This document shows, piece after piece, positions 34,163 to 43,648 of a DNA stretch of 64,000 nucleotides. The notes below the pieces were generated by a model. That model was not told the DNA's origin. It searched no databases and was given only the letters and a program-made list of their open reading frames with translations. The stretch is from contig CAYYUG010000006.1 in the NCBI GenBank assembly GCA_964474755.1, forward strand, positions 1 to 64,000, in the 5' to 3' direction. Position 1 is the stretch's first letter. Each line of letters starts with the position of its first letter. The DNA is from GCA-2717185 sp964474755. Lineage in GTDB: Bacteria; Pseudomonadota; Alphaproteobacteria; UBA8366; GCA-2717185. A program made the translations under genes and the position numbers.

Positions 34163-36061
34163 TTACTTTTTCGCGTAGCCAACCGTTTGCAGCGCTTGTT
34201 CTATCTCTAACAAAATCGCTGGATCGTCAATTGTTGCTGGCTGCCGGTATTCATTGCCGTCCGCGATGCTCGCCATGGTGCTGCGTAAAATTTTGCCAGA
34301 TCGGGTCTTTGGCAATCTATCGATCACGACAGCAGACTTGAACGCCGCAACAGGCCCAATGCGTTCGCGAACCATTCCGACCACATCGCGGACGATCTCA
34401 TTCCCTGCTGTGTTTACGCCGGCATTTAAGACCAGGAAGCCGAATGGCAATTGTCCTTTCAGCGCATCGCTTACGCCAATCACGGCACACTCCGCTACAT
34501 CCCGATGGTCAGCCAAAACTTCCTCTATGGCACCGGTCGAAAGACGATGGCCTGCCACGTTGATTATGTCGTCCGTACGCGCCATGACAAAAATATAGCT
34601 ATCATCATCCATATAACCGGCATCGCCCGTTTCGTAGTAACCGGGATAGTCAGCCATATAAGAATCGATAAATCGGTCATCAGCGTTCCATAGTGTAGGC
34701 AGACAACTTGGCGGCATGGGTAGCTTGACGCAGATAGCTCCCATTTCACCACGTGGGACCTCACAGCCAGCTGTATCTAATACCTGTATTTCGTATCCGG
34801 GGACAGCACGGGTAGGCGAGCCTGGCTTGACTGGTAAGGCCTCGATCCCGATGCAGTTCGAGGCAATCGGCCAACCGGTCTCTGTTTGCCACCAGTGATC
34901 AATAACCGGCACCTTGAGTTTTTCCTCGGCCCAGCTCAGCGTGTCCGGGTCCGTCCGTTCACCGGCAAGAAAAAGGGTTCTGAGCGAGGTGATATCATAT
35001 TGCTCCAGCAACTTGCCGTCCGGATCCTCCCGCTTGATCGCGCGAAAGGCCGTTGGTGCGGTAAACAGGGTGGATACCTTGTGTTCAGCGATGATACGCC
35101 AGAAGACGCCAGCATCAGGCGTACCGACAGGTTTTCCCTCGAAAAGGATAGAGGTGCAGCCGTGTAACAAGGGAGCATAAACGATGTAACTGTGCCCAAC
35201 GACCCAGCCGACATCCGACGCCGCCCAATACACTTCACCCGGTTCGACATTATAAATGTTCTTCATCGACCATTTTAACGCGACCATGTGACCGCCATTG
35301 TCGCGAATGACCCCTTTCGGCTGTCCGGTTGTCCCGGACGTGTACAGTATATAAAGCGGATCGGTAGCCGCGACTGACACGCAATCGGCCGGCGTCGCAT
35401 TATCCATGAGCGAATTCCAGTTGTGATCCCGTCCCGGCTTCAACTCAGCCAAACTTTCTTTACGCTGCATTACGACAATATTTGGAACTTTATGCGGTGA
35501 AATCGACAAAGCGTCTTCGACGATTGGCATGTAGTCAATGATGCGGCCAGGTTCGATCCCGCAGGACGCAGCTACGATAACTTTCGGCTTAGCATCCGTG
35601 ACGCGGGTCGCCAGCTCTTTGGGGGCAAAGCCACCAAAGACGACCGAATGAATAGCACCAAGCCTAGCACAGGCCAGCATCGCAACTGCCGTTTGTGGAA
35701 CCATTGGCATATAAATGATGACGCGATCACCCTTTTCGACCCCAAGGTCACGCAGAGCGCCTGCAAACTGTGCGACCTGCGTCTGCAATTCCCTATAAGT
35801 GATCTTGCCCTGTTTTCCGGTTATTGGACTGTCATAAATGATCGCATTTTGCTCGCCGCGGCCGGCCTCCACATGCCGATCGACCGCGTTGTAGCAGGTG
35901 TTACACTCCGCCCCCGGAAACCATTTATTGAACGGCGAATTGGAATCATCCAGGACTGCGTCGAAGGGTTTCAACCAGTCAATCGCTGCAGCCGCTTCAG
36001 CCCAAAACTCTTGGGGATTATTAAGGGCGCGCTCATAGACTTCGTTGAATCGCTCAGCCAT
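34163..36061 (-). CDS. prpE: Propionyl-CoA synthetase
   Basis: Activates propionate (or acetate) to the CoA thioester through an acyl-adenylate. ECNTCYNAVDRHVEAGRGEQ and FNKWFPGAE near the N-terminus distinguish PrpE from Acs. The P-loop YTSGTTGQPKGV, the A5 motif YETGDAGYMDDD, the A8 hinge and the acetylatable Lys in PKTRSGKILRS are present. Length 632 is typical. No 2-methylcitrate cycle genes are adjacent, so it probably feeds a methylmalonyl-CoA route or general acyl activation. Confidence 0.92.
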   Translation of the reverse strand: MAERFNEVYERALNNPQEFWAEAAAAIDWLKPFDAVLDDSNSPFNKWFPGAECNTCYNAVDRHVEAGRGEQNAIIYDSPITGKQGKITYRELQTQVAQFAGALRDLGVEKGDRVIIYMPMVPQTAVAMLACARLGAIHSVVFGGFAPKELATRVTDAKPKVIVAASCGIEPGRIIDYMPIVEDALSISPHKVPNIVVMQRKESLAELKPGRDHNWNSLMDNATPADCVSVAATDPLYILYTSGTTGQPKGVIRDNGGHMVALKWSMKNIYNVEPGEVYWAASDVGWVVGHSYIVYAPLLHGCTSILFEGKPVGTPDAGVFWRIIAEHKVSTLFTAPTAFRAIKREDPDGKLLEQYDITSLRTLFLAGERTDPDTLSWAEEKLKVPVIDHWWQTETGWPIASNCIGIEALPVKPGSPTRAVPGYEIQVLDTAGCEVPRGEMGAICVKLPMPPSCLPTLWNADDRFIDSYMADYPGYYETGDAGYMDDDSYIFVMARTDDIINVAGHRLSTGAIEEVLADHRDVAECAVIGVSDALKGQLPFGFLVLNAGVNTAGNEIVRDVVGMVRERIGPVAAFKSAVVIDRLPKTRSGKILRSTMASIADGNEYRQPATIDDPAILLEIEQALQTVGYAKK

Positions 36062-36575
36062 AACGCCACCCCACTTTTATTGTGTCCAGTTTGCCGGATT
36101 ATAAGCCGCTGCCGCAACAAGCAAAGCCGTATTGACGGGCGCCATACTCGAGATCGTAAGCGAAGCACTGAACGCCAACTAAACAGTTGCAAAAATTCAA
36201 CTTTTTATTACAACGCGGGCGGGATTAATATGCCTGTCAAGGATTTGAGCTTCATCCTATGCATCGAATATCTCCGACCAACCAGAAGTCATGCATGGTG
36301 ATATCGTTTACGGTTGGGTGACTACGTTTGAGTCGAAACGTCGACTATTAAGCACTCTGATCACCGCTAGGATGTGAGCTTAGCCCTGATAAAAAATAAC
36401 CATATCCCTATCCGTTCGTGCCACTTTCGCGCATGAGATCATCGTATTCTGAAAAGAATATGATCCATTTCAAGTTGCCGAAGCATGTTGTGCTTAACGA
36501 ACTGCCGAGACCTAAAACAACGGGGTCTAGAAGTTAGCGCTGCGCTAGTGAACCTCCGAGGTCTAATCAGTACAT
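36062..36575. other. 514-base spacer between prpE and the nitroreductase gene
   Basis: Should contain the prpE promoter. A weak hairpin (AGACC...GGTCT) lies near 36510-36530, on the 3' side of the nitroreductase gene. I see no protein or RNA gene. Confidence 0.55.
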
Positions 36576-37250
36576 CTACTCACTATGGAATGTGGTAAAC
36601 GCCTCGACTGGTTCACGAACCGTGATCAGTTCATTGATCACGGCACTTGTGTCCTCTTTGCCGATTGACATACCGCATACAATGGCTTGTGAATCGGGAA
36701 TATCAAGAATTTTACGAACAACTTTGTGATAATTGGCAAAAGCTGCCTGTGGACAGCTCTCTAATCCTTGTCCTCGGGCAGCAAGCATCACGTTTTCGAT
36801 GAACATGCCAATATCGAGCCAACTGCCCCAATGCATGTCCTGATCGATTGTGAATATCAGCCCAACCGGCGCGTCGAAAAATTTATAGTTCCGTGCGGTC
36901 TGTTCGATCATTCCTTCTCGGTTGTCCTTGGTAATACCAACCAAACCGTACATATCCCAACCGACTTTGCGGCGGCGGCTAATATATGGCTCTCGCCATT
37001 CTGTCATGTAGTAAAGACGTTCATGATCGTGCTGACCCTGCTCGTTTTTAAATGCATCGACGACAGCGTCGGTCAAGCGCTGACGGGCATCGCCGAATAG
37101 GACATGTACCTGCCAAGGTTGCGTATTCGTCCCACTCGGGGCGCGGCTGGCTACCGAAAGTATATGTTCGATGGATTTCCGGGATACTGGGTCAGATAGG
37201 AACGCGCGCACCGAACGGCGTCCCGTAATCGCTTCATCTACGGTGATCAT
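36576..37250 (-). CDS. Nitroreductase family protein
   Basis: An FMN-dependent NAD(P)H oxidoreductase of the nitroreductase fold. The N-terminal motif ITGRRSVRAFLSDPVSR and then SRAPSGTNTQPWQVHVLFGD bind FMN; the C-terminal AARGQGLESCPQAAF and CGMSIGKED complete the flavin site. Length 224 is normal. Substrate unknown; it lies alone between prpE and a DUF465 gene. Confidence 0.9.
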   Translation of the reverse strand: MITVDEAITGRRSVRAFLSDPVSRKSIEHILSVASRAPSGTNTQPWQVHVLFGDARQRLTDAVVDAFKNEQGQHDHERLYYMTEWREPYISRRRKVGWDMYGLVGITKDNREGMIEQTARNYKFFDAPVGLIFTIDQDMHWGSWLDIGMFIENVMLAARGQGLESCPQAAFANYHKVVRKILDIPDSQAIVCGMSIGKEDTSAVINELITVREPVEAFTTFHSE

Positions 37251-37369
37251 AGAAATTTCTCTTTGGGCTTGGTTGAAAACGAAAAGCGCTGTGCAACCAG
37301 CCGCTAGGTTTGATTGTTACTAAATCATCCGCCTAAAAGTGAATAGGCCGGCAATTTGATTGCAGAATG

Positions 37370-37576
37370 CTATGATGAATCAAGCCACTGCAACTCGTCC
37401 TTAATTGCTAATTTTTCTCGTTTCAAATTAGCTACAGCTGAAAAATCTGGCATTGGACGATTATTTTCGGCCTCTAGAGCCGTTTCCAGGGATGCATGTT
37501 TTTGCTTCAGGACTTCTATACGGTCGCTGGTCGACATTTCGCTTTGAACTGCTTCCGCACTGTCCATTTCTGCCAT
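37370..37576 (-). CDS. DUF465 (YdcH-like) protein
   Basis: A 68-residue helical-hairpin protein. RIEVLKQKHASLETALEAEN and PMPDFSAVANLKREKLAIKD match the family. ATG at 37576 has GGGAG about 7 bases upstream. Function unknown. A second DUF465 gene lies at 40607, on the opposite strand, with ubiX, TIGR02444 and pfk between them. Confidence 0.85.
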   Translation of the reverse strand: MAEMDSAEAVQSEMSTSDRIEVLKQKHASLETALEAENNRPMPDFSAVANLKREKLAIKDELQWLDSS

Positions 37577-37712
37577 TCCGATCTCCCTTGCTGCGTTGCG
37601 GCCAGGCCTTTAGTCTCCCGCCCGTAACAATCATATGGTTCATTATAGTAGCGCTTATTTATAGCCCTGTCAGCAGATTGCTATGCTGCAATTTGGCAGA
37701 ATCGAGAGCAAC

Positions 37713-38333
37713 ATGAGTGATGAACAACGCCTCATCGTGGGGATTAGCGGCGCTTCTGGGGTTATCTATGGGGTTCGAATGCTCGAAACCCTACGGGATA
37801 TGCCGATTGAGACACATCTAGTTATAAGTAAGGCGGCCGAAGTCACACTCGCCTACGAGACCAATCTCAAAATTACAGCCGTACGCGAACTTGCCGATGT
37901 CGTCTATCCGGAAGCAGATATCGCCGCGGCTATCTCGAGTGGTTCGTTCAAAACCCTCGGAATGGTCATCGCACCATGCTCCATCCGCTCGATGTCAGAA
38001 ATTGCTACCGGCGTGACCGCATCGCTTTTAACCCGCGCGGCGGATGTGGTTCTAAAGGAGCGCCGCCGGTTGATCCTTATGGTACGTGAGACGCCACTTC
38101 ACACGGGGCATCTCCGGACGATGACCGCACTATCGGAGATGGGCGCGATCATTGCCCCACCGCTGCCGGCTCTTTATTCCAAACCCGAATCGATCGACGA
38201 TGTGATCAATCATTCCGTAGGCCGAGTTTTGGATCTATTTGATATTGATACAGGCAAGGTTCGCCGATGGGGCGAACCCGCCACCGACGGCAGAAAACCC
38301 CTACGTGCCGTGCGCCGGAAAAAATTCAACTAG
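37713..38333 (+). CDS. ubiX: Flavin prenyltransferase UbiX
   Basis: Makes prenylated FMN, the cofactor of the UbiD decarboxylase in ubiquinone synthesis. The N-terminal VGISGASGVIYGVRMLETL binds FMN; MVIAPCSIRSMSEIATG and LMVRETPLHTGHLRTM are signature segments, and PALYSKPESIDDVINHSVGR is near the C-terminus. I chose ATG at 37713 (MSDEQRLIVGIS), giving 206 residues; an upstream ATG at 37683 adds 10. No ubiD in the window. Confidence 0.94.
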   Translation: MSDEQRLIVGISGASGVIYGVRMLETLRDMPIETHLVISKAAEVTLAYETNLKITAVRELADVVYPEADIAAAISSGSFKTLGMVIAPCSIRSMSEIATGVTASLLTRAADVVLKERRRLILMVRETPLHTGHLRTMTALSEMGAIIAPPLPALYSKPESIDDVINHSVGRVLDLFDIDTGKVRRWGEPATDGRKPLRAVRRKKFN

Positions 38334-38892
38334 CGGGCCCCGATCAAGATCAAAGCCAATACTGCACGAATCCATTCAAGTTGAGCGGCGGAGGGGCTAA
38401 ACGCTAGCCCTTTAGTCACGTTGCTATTATCCGCGCGAACGATATGTCAGGTCACAGCTCGATTAGGGCATATGCTTACCAGACCGGCTATATCAATAAG
38501 ATCATCTTCGCAAGTTGCTTTGATAATGTCCGCCTCCGCGAAAGTAGTTGACCTTACGAATATTGCTGCGGAACCATTCGTCTTCTCAAACATTCTGCTA
38601 GAATTGGCCGCCACGACATCAGCCTTTCGGCATACCCTGCCACCAAATTAATCCAGAACGCGGGGCAGAAGGCTCATGTCTCGTAGACGTTTAATTTGTT
38701 AGCCGCAGGCATTGATATCTGAATAAAGTTCCACTTGCTCCCACATTGTCCAATAGATGGGTTTGCCGCTGGAAGTTCCCACAAAGCTCGATCCGTAAAG
38801 ATTTAAAATGCGACCGCGTTAAGGCGGATTGCATATTTGGGCCAAGGTTAAGCGGAGCCACCTACGAATTGTTAAACAATCTTTTTCGATAT
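38334..38892. other. 559-base spacer after ubiX
   Basis: Convergent region between ubiX and the TIGR02444 gene. A candidate ubiX terminator is at 38394-38413. Short open frames exist on both strands (38421-38651 plus; a start-less frame overlapping it on minus), but none has an RBS or a recognisable family. Confidence 0.55.
38394..38413 (+). terminator. Possible ubiX terminator
   Basis: GGGCTA, loop AACGC, TAGCCC, then TTT, about 60 bases after the ubiX stop. The stem is sound but the T-run is short. Confidence 0.45.
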
Positions 38893-39405
38893 TTAGTCGA
38901 AAACCGCATCGATGATGAGCTTAGCGTCGTTGCACGCAATTTTATCAGTCCCCACATCCAGGTAAGTCAGATAAAATTCGACGTTCCGTTGCGCTTGCTT
39001 CCGAGCCTCTGCGGCGGGTTTCGATACGTCCATGCTTTGCAGTTCAACGGAGAAAAGAGCATTTTGTTGCAAGCGTTCGGAGCGTAATTCCACATGCTTG
39101 ATCTCGTTCCGCAGGCGTTCCTGAGCATCAGGAGCTATGCCCTGATGCGTCGCTGCCTTTAGCGCCCGGCGTATATCGCGTAAAGGCTTGATAACGGCTG
39201 TCTGCCATGACGCTACAACCGAAAGGATCCGGTCGACGGTATCAGCATCAAACTGGGCACCGTGATGGTATGCAGCCCAACAACAATACATAAGTATGTT
39301 GACATCGGCACCACAACGATCCTGCAGCCTGAGGCAAGCGTTTGCGACGCCTTCTCGCTTATAGAGCTCAACAGAAAATTCCCAAAACGGGTTTTCATCC
39401 GGCAC
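38893..39405 (-). CDS. TIGR02444/DUF2390 family protein
   Basis: A helical protein of unknown function common in Alpha- and Gammaproteobacteria. NPFWEFSVELYKREGVANAC at the N-terminus and LRLQDRCGADVNILMYCCWA are family signatures; the rest is charged helix. Length 170 is normal. The start is GTG at 39405, 2 bases after the pfk stop, so it is in one transcription unit with pfk. Confidence 0.85.
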   Translation of the reverse strand: MPDENPFWEFSVELYKREGVANACLRLQDRCGADVNILMYCCWAAYHHGAQFDADTVDRILSVVASWQTAVIKPLRDIRRALKAATHQGIAPDAQERLRNEIKHVELRSERLQQNALFSVELQSMDVSKPAAEARKQAQRNVEFYLTYLDVGTDKIACNDAKLIIDAVFD

Positions 39406-39407
39406 CG

Positions 39408-40493
39408 CTAAACGTCCCCCAGACAGATCCCGAGACCGCGGGCCGTACGCACGACCGGCCCGTCAAGATTGACTAACGCCGGTTCAGAGACAACGTCGTC
39501 AATTGGCAAATCGAGAACCTGTCGATCGCGCCACACCACCACGCGTCCAAAACGCCCTTCTGCGATAAGATCAACGGAATGCACTCCAAATACGCTTGCC
39601 ATTACCCGGTCTCGTGCATTTGGCATTGCGCCGCGTTGAATGTGACCGAGTGCCGTCACGTGCACTTCCGCATGGGTCGTTTCCGCAAGTCGATCGCCCA
39701 GCAAGTGGCCGATGCCGCCATAAGACGATCTTCCGCCAGCGTATTTCTGAACGATCTCGTTACCGGACTCGTTCGGTACCGCCTCAGCGACCACAACCAA
39801 TGCGGAACGCCGGCCTGCTTCGTGCAGGCCCCTAATTTTCCGAACTACATACTCGATACGGTATGGGATCTCCGGGATAAGAATAACATCCGCTCCGCCG
39901 GCGATGCCGGAGGCCAACGCGATATGTCCCGCATCACGTCCCATTACTTCCAGGATCATGACCCGGTCGTGACTAGCGGCCGTCGGTTGCAGCTTATCCA
40001 GTGCATCAGTCGCTACCTGCACCGCGGTGTCATAGCCAACCGAAATTTCTGTCACACCAAGGTCATTGTCGATTGTTTTAGGAATACAAACGAGGTCGAT
40101 TCCTCCTTTCTGCGCAAGCTTGTTCAGAACATTGAGGCTACCATCACCTCCAATCCCGATTAACGCGTCCAGTTTGAGCGCGCGATAACCTGCAATCGCC
40201 TCATCAGACCGGTCGAGATCATCGCCGTCTAATTGAGGACAGGCAAACGGATTGCCAAAATTGCTGCTGCCCAAAATCGTGCCACCTCGGTGCATCACAG
40301 AGCTATCAAAATTGGCCAGTTGGAGAACGCGTGCCGATGACGACGATTCCATCAGTCCGAGGATACCGTTCTCTATGCCCAAGACTGTCCATCCGAGACC
40401 TACCGCTCGATGCACAGCCGCACGTAAAGTTGCATTTAATCCGGCACACTCCCCACCACTGGTCAAAATTCCTATACGTTTACTATCGCTCAT
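39408..40493 (-). CDS. 6-phosphofructokinase, group with mixed ATP/PPi signature
   Basis: Phosphorylates fructose-6-phosphate. The N-terminal GILTSGGECAGLNATLRAAV, GIGGDGSLNVLNKL, PKTIDNDLGVTEISVGYDTA and the substrate-binding MGRDAGHIALASGI are present. GGDGS has Gly at the position that favours ATP (Asp in PPi enzymes), while PKTIDND has Lys at the position typical of PPi enzymes (Gly in classical ATP enzymes). This pairing is known in group III PFKs, where phosphoryl donor varies, so I do not fix it. I chose ATG at 40493, with GGAGG 6 bases upstream; the frame opens further to 40550. 361 residues. Confidence 0.9.
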   Translation of the reverse strand: MSDSKRIGILTSGGECAGLNATLRAAVHRAVGLGWTVLGIENGILGLMESSSSARVLQLANFDSSVMHRGGTILGSSNFGNPFACPQLDGDDLDRSDEAIAGYRALKLDALIGIGGDGSLNVLNKLAQKGGIDLVCIPKTIDNDLGVTEISVGYDTAVQVATDALDKLQPTAASHDRVMILEVMGRDAGHIALASGIAGGADVILIPEIPYRIEYVVRKIRGLHEAGRRSALVVVAEAVPNESGNEIVQKYAGGRSSYGGIGHLLGDRLAETTHAEVHVTALGHIQRGAMPNARDRVMASVFGVHSVDLIAEGRFGRVVVWRDRQVLDLPIDDVVSEPALVNLDGPVVRTARGLGICLGDV

Positions 40494-40606
40494 TCTATAC
40501 CTCCATGATCGACAAGATGACGAGCATGTAGCTACATCGCAAGATGGCAATTGTTGCTAAATCTGCTAATCTTAAACCCATCGGCTTCGCGAAGGCCAAC
40601 AACGCC

Positions 40607-40807
40607 ATGGACGATCAGGAAGAGCTTAGACGTCTGCTGGAAGAGCTACGTATTGAGCATCGTGATCTCGACGAAGTCATAGCGCGTTTGACCGAGAGGG
40701 CTCCCTTCGATCAACTTCAACTCCAGCGGCTCAAAAAACGTAAATTAGGTTTAAAGGATGCGATCGCCCGTCTCCAAGACGATTTGAATCCGGATATCAT
40801 CGCCTGA
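40607..40807 (+). CDS. DUF465 (YdcH-like) protein, second copy
   Basis: A 66-residue protein with LRRLLEELRIEHRDLDEVIA and FDQLQLQRLKKRKLGLKDAI, the family's helical hairpin. ATG at 40607 (MDDQEELRRLLEEL) is the family-typical start, though the frame extends back to 40544. Function unknown. DUF465 genes commonly precede purEK in this class, as here. Confidence 0.85.
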   Translation: MDDQEELRRLLEELRIEHRDLDEVIARLTERAPFDQLQLQRLKKRKLGLKDAIARLQDDLNPDIIA

Positions 40808-41125
40808 TCCACTGGACCCTTACACCTGCCGATTTAGCTCAACACTGCGGTATATTCGGCATTACCCAGGACGGGGGCCTGTCCTGTCGTTCGAAGCACA
40901 GAACATTCTCTTCCAATTTGACGAGGTGTATAAAAGGAAACCAGTTCTTCAACATTTGTCGAATAGCCGCGCCAGCCATTTCGGATGGCGGCAAAATGAT
41001 GAGATAAAGTTAGGCTACGAACCACAGGTCAGCTCATTCTGACTGTTCGCTTGCACGGTCCTAATCGATTTCTATACTCCAATGTTTACGCGCCGGCAGG
41101 CGCAGCACAGCGAAGCGACTTCAAC
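40808..41125. other. 318-base spacer before purE
   Basis: Presumably the purEK promoter region. I see no gene, no strong hairpin and no recognisable purine riboswitch. Confidence 0.5.
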
Positions 41126-41617
41126 ATGGCCGACGCTCCTGTAGTAGGCATAATCATGGGTAGCCAATCGGATTGGGAAACCATGAGCCATGCCTCCGAT
41201 ATTTTAGAGCAGTTAGGCGTCGCTCATGAGACAAGGATCGTGTCGGCGCATCGCACGCCAAAGCGACTGCTTCAATACGGCGAAAGCGCTAGAGATCGAG
41301 GCCTGCAAGTCATTATTGCCGGGGCCGGCGGCGCAGCGCATTTGCCAGGTATGACCGCAGCAATTACGGCGCTACCGGTCTTCGGCGTGCCAATTGAAAG
41401 CAAAGCCCTAAGCGGGATGGATAGCCTACTTTCGATTGTACAGATGCCCGGCGGCATCCCTGTTGGAACGCTGGCGATCGGCCGTGCCGGCGCTATTAAT
41501 GCGGGCCTGCTTGCCGCTGCTGTAATCGCACTAAAGGACAACATAGTTCGTGAAAACCTCGATGCTTGGCGTGCCAAGCAAACCTCAGAAATTACCGAAA
41601 CCCCCTCTGATGCATAG
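41126..41617 (+). CDS. purE: N5-carboxyaminoimidazole ribonucleotide mutase
   Basis: Converts N5-CAIR to CAIR in purine synthesis. MGSQSDWETMSHASDIL near residues 10-26 and SAHRTPKRLLQYGESA carry the catalytic Ser and His; GAGGAAHLPGMTAAIT completes the site. I chose ATG at 41126 (MADAPVVGIIMGSQSD), giving 163 residues; the frame is open to 41051. Its stop overlaps the purK start. Confidence 0.96.
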   Translation: MADAPVVGIIMGSQSDWETMSHASDILEQLGVAHETRIVSAHRTPKRLLQYGESARDRGLQVIIAGAGGAAHLPGMTAAITALPVFGVPIESKALSGMDSLLSIVQMPGGIPVGTLAIGRAGAINAGLLAAAVIALKDNIVRENLDAWRAKQTSEITETPSDA

Positions 41618-42755
41618 CTCCGACCCTGCATCGTTGAGCCCGGGAAGCGTAATTGGCATACTGGGTGGCGGGCAATTAGGACGTATGACGGCACTGGCCG
41701 CGGCACGACTGGGCTATGGCTGTCACGTATTTGCTCCAGAAGCTGGCAGCCCTACCGCTCTAGTTGCTAGTACTGAAACAGTTTCACCCTACGAAGACTT
41801 TACCGCCCTCGCCCGCTTTGCCGATAGCATCGACGTGGCGACGTTCGAGTTTGAAAACCTGCCCGTTGAGTCCATCGAGTTCCTTGAGAAACGGGTGCCG
41901 GTTCATCCAGGCCTAAAGTCACTAGCGGTAGCGCAGGACCGCCTAGTAGAGAAAAAATTTCTACGCAGCATCGATATCCCGATAGCGCCGTTTTCGGAGG
42001 TGAATAATGCTGAGATGTTGATCAAAGCATTAGCAGAACTCGGAACACCGGCGGTGTTGAAAACGGCCCGCTTGGGTTATGACGGAAAAGGACAGGTGTT
42101 AATTTCGAAGGACACAAACCTTGATGATGCCTATCGCACTATGGGTGCGCTTCGTGGTGTCCTAGAAAAATGGATCGATTTCAAGATGGAAATTTCGGTC
42201 ATTATCGCGCGACGAACCAATGGCAAAACGGCTATTTTCGATCCGACAGAGAACCAACATCAAAACCATATACTCGATACGTCTATCTCACCCGCTCGAA
42301 TTTCAAAAACACTGACTGACAAAGCGAAAGTGATAGCGGAACAGATTGCCGCTGCACTCAACATAGTGGGCTTGCTAGCAGTAGAAATGTTCGTAACGCA
42401 GGACGACGGTTTACTGGTTAATGAGATTGCACCCCGTCCGCACAATTCTGGCCATTGGACCCAAGACGGATGCGCAACTTCGCAGTTTGAACAGTTTGTC
42501 CGAGCAATTTGCGGTCAGCCACTTGGCTCGACGGAACGCAGGTTCGACACGATCATGACAAACCTTATTGGTGATCAAATCAATAGCTGGCCAGCGGTGT
42601 TAAAAGAGGCCAATTCCCATCTTCATCTTTATGGAAAATCCGAAGCGCGCAAAGGACGCAAGATGGGCCACGTAAATCGAATTTACCCTTTAGGTCATCT
42701 GGCGATCGACGTTACGGAACAATCACCTAATACTAGAAAAGCTCTGGAGAAATGA
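41610..42755 (+). CDS. purK: 5-(carboxyamino)imidazole ribonucleotide synthase
   Basis: An ATP-grasp enzyme forming N5-CAIR from AIR, bicarbonate and ATP. GSVIGILGGGQLGRMTALAA near the N-terminus, VLKTARLGYDGKGQVLI and VNEIAPRPHNSGHWTQDG are signature motifs. I chose ATG at 41610, which overlaps the purE stop by 8 bases and gives 381 residues; the frame opens back to 41550 inside purE. PurE and PurK act in sequence. Confidence 0.96.
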   Translation: MHSSDPASLSPGSVIGILGGGQLGRMTALAAARLGYGCHVFAPEAGSPTALVASTETVSPYEDFTALARFADSIDVATFEFENLPVESIEFLEKRVPVHPGLKSLAVAQDRLVEKKFLRSIDIPIAPFSEVNNAEMLIKALAELGTPAVLKTARLGYDGKGQVLISKDTNLDDAYRTMGALRGVLEKWIDFKMEISVIIARRTNGKTAIFDPTENQHQNHILDTSISPARISKTLTDKAKVIAEQIAAALNIVGLLAVEMFVTQDDGLLVNEIAPRPHNSGHWTQDGCATSQFEQFVRAICGQPLGSTERRFDTIMTNLIGDQINSWPAVLKEANSHLHLYGKSEARKGRKMGHVNRIYPLGHLAIDVTEQSPNTRKALEK

Positions 42756-43648
42756 CCATGCCGGCCAAGGCACCTTGCTATCGTTACCCGGAAGCAATCG
42801 TGGAAACCGACTGGCTGGCGACCAACCTCGAAGATCCAACGCTGCGCATTTTCGATTGCACAACACACTTGATTTATAATCCCGAAGGGTCGTCCGATCC
42901 TTATACCGTCAAGAGTGGCCGAGAAGACTACGAATGCGGGCATATTCCCGGTGCTGATTTCCTGGATTTACAAGGTGAACTTTCCGTTCAGAGTTCACCC
43001 TATCGTTTCACACTACCGAGCACTGACCAGTTTGCAGGGGTCATGTCGCGGCACGGGGTTGGCGATGACGTTCGAGTGGTTTTGTACAGCACGGGTAACG
43101 CGCAATGGGCAACGCGGATCTGGTGGATGATGCGTGCTTTTGGGTTTGACAATGCCGCCGTTCTAAATGGCGGTTGGCAAAAATGGCAGGCCGACGGGCA
43201 TGCCGTATCGACGGCTCTGTCCAGTTATCCGGCAACAACCTTCGAAGCAAAACCTCGCGCCAATCTCTTCGTTGGAAAAGAAGCTGTTCTGGCCGCTATT
43301 GACGATTCCGGGACCTGTACCATCAATGCCTTGGGCGAAGCTCTTCACAGTGGTGAAGACAATCGCTACGGCCGCCCAGGCCACATTCCGGGAAGCGTCA
43401 ACATTCCAGCGGCCTCCCTACTCGAGCCCCAGACGAATAAATTTCTCGAACCATCAGCCGCAGCCAAACATTTCGAGGACGTCGGAACTGACAAGGCTGA
43501 AAGGGTTATCACATATTGCGGTGGGGGCATCGCAGCGACCCTGGATGCCTTTCTCCTACACCAACTCGGTTACCAAAATATTGCCGTCTATGACGATTCT
43601 ATGAGTGAATGGGCTAAGGATACCTCGTTGCCAATCGAAACAGGCTAA
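42752..43648 (+). CDS. sseA: Sulfurtransferase with two rhodanese domains (SseA type)
   Basis: Moves sulfane sulfur from 3-mercaptopyruvate or thiosulfate to an acceptor. The inactive N-terminal rhodanese domain includes GHIPGADFLDLQGEL and VVLYSTGNAQWATRIWWMMR; the C-terminal domain has RPGHIPGSVNIPA and the active loop YCGGGIAAT with catalytic Cys at about residue 256. The loop CGGGIAA is closer to mercaptopyruvate than to thiosulfate sulfurtransferases (CRKGVT). ATG overlaps the purK stop by 4 bases. Convergent with the next gene by 4 bases. Confidence 0.9.
   Translation: MTMPAKAPCYRYPEAIVETDWLATNLEDPTLRIFDCTTHLIYNPEGSSDPYTVKSGREDYECGHIPGADFLDLQGELSVQSSPYRFTLPSTDQFAGVMSRHGVGDDVRVVLYSTGNAQWATRIWWMMRAFGFDNAAVLNGGWQKWQADGHAVSTALSSYPATTFEAKPRANLFVGKEAVLAAIDDSGTCTINALGEALHSGEDNRYGRPGHIPGSVNIPAASLLEPQTNKFLEPSAAAKHFEDVGTDKAERVITYCGGGIAATLDAFLLHQLGYQNIAVYDDSMSEWAKDTSLPIETG

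Noticed and set aside
38421..38651. 76-residue plus-strand frame and an overlapping start-less minus-strand frame in the ubiX spacer
   Set aside because: Both look faintly protein-like but neither has an RBS or recognisable motif, and they cannot both be real; not supported.
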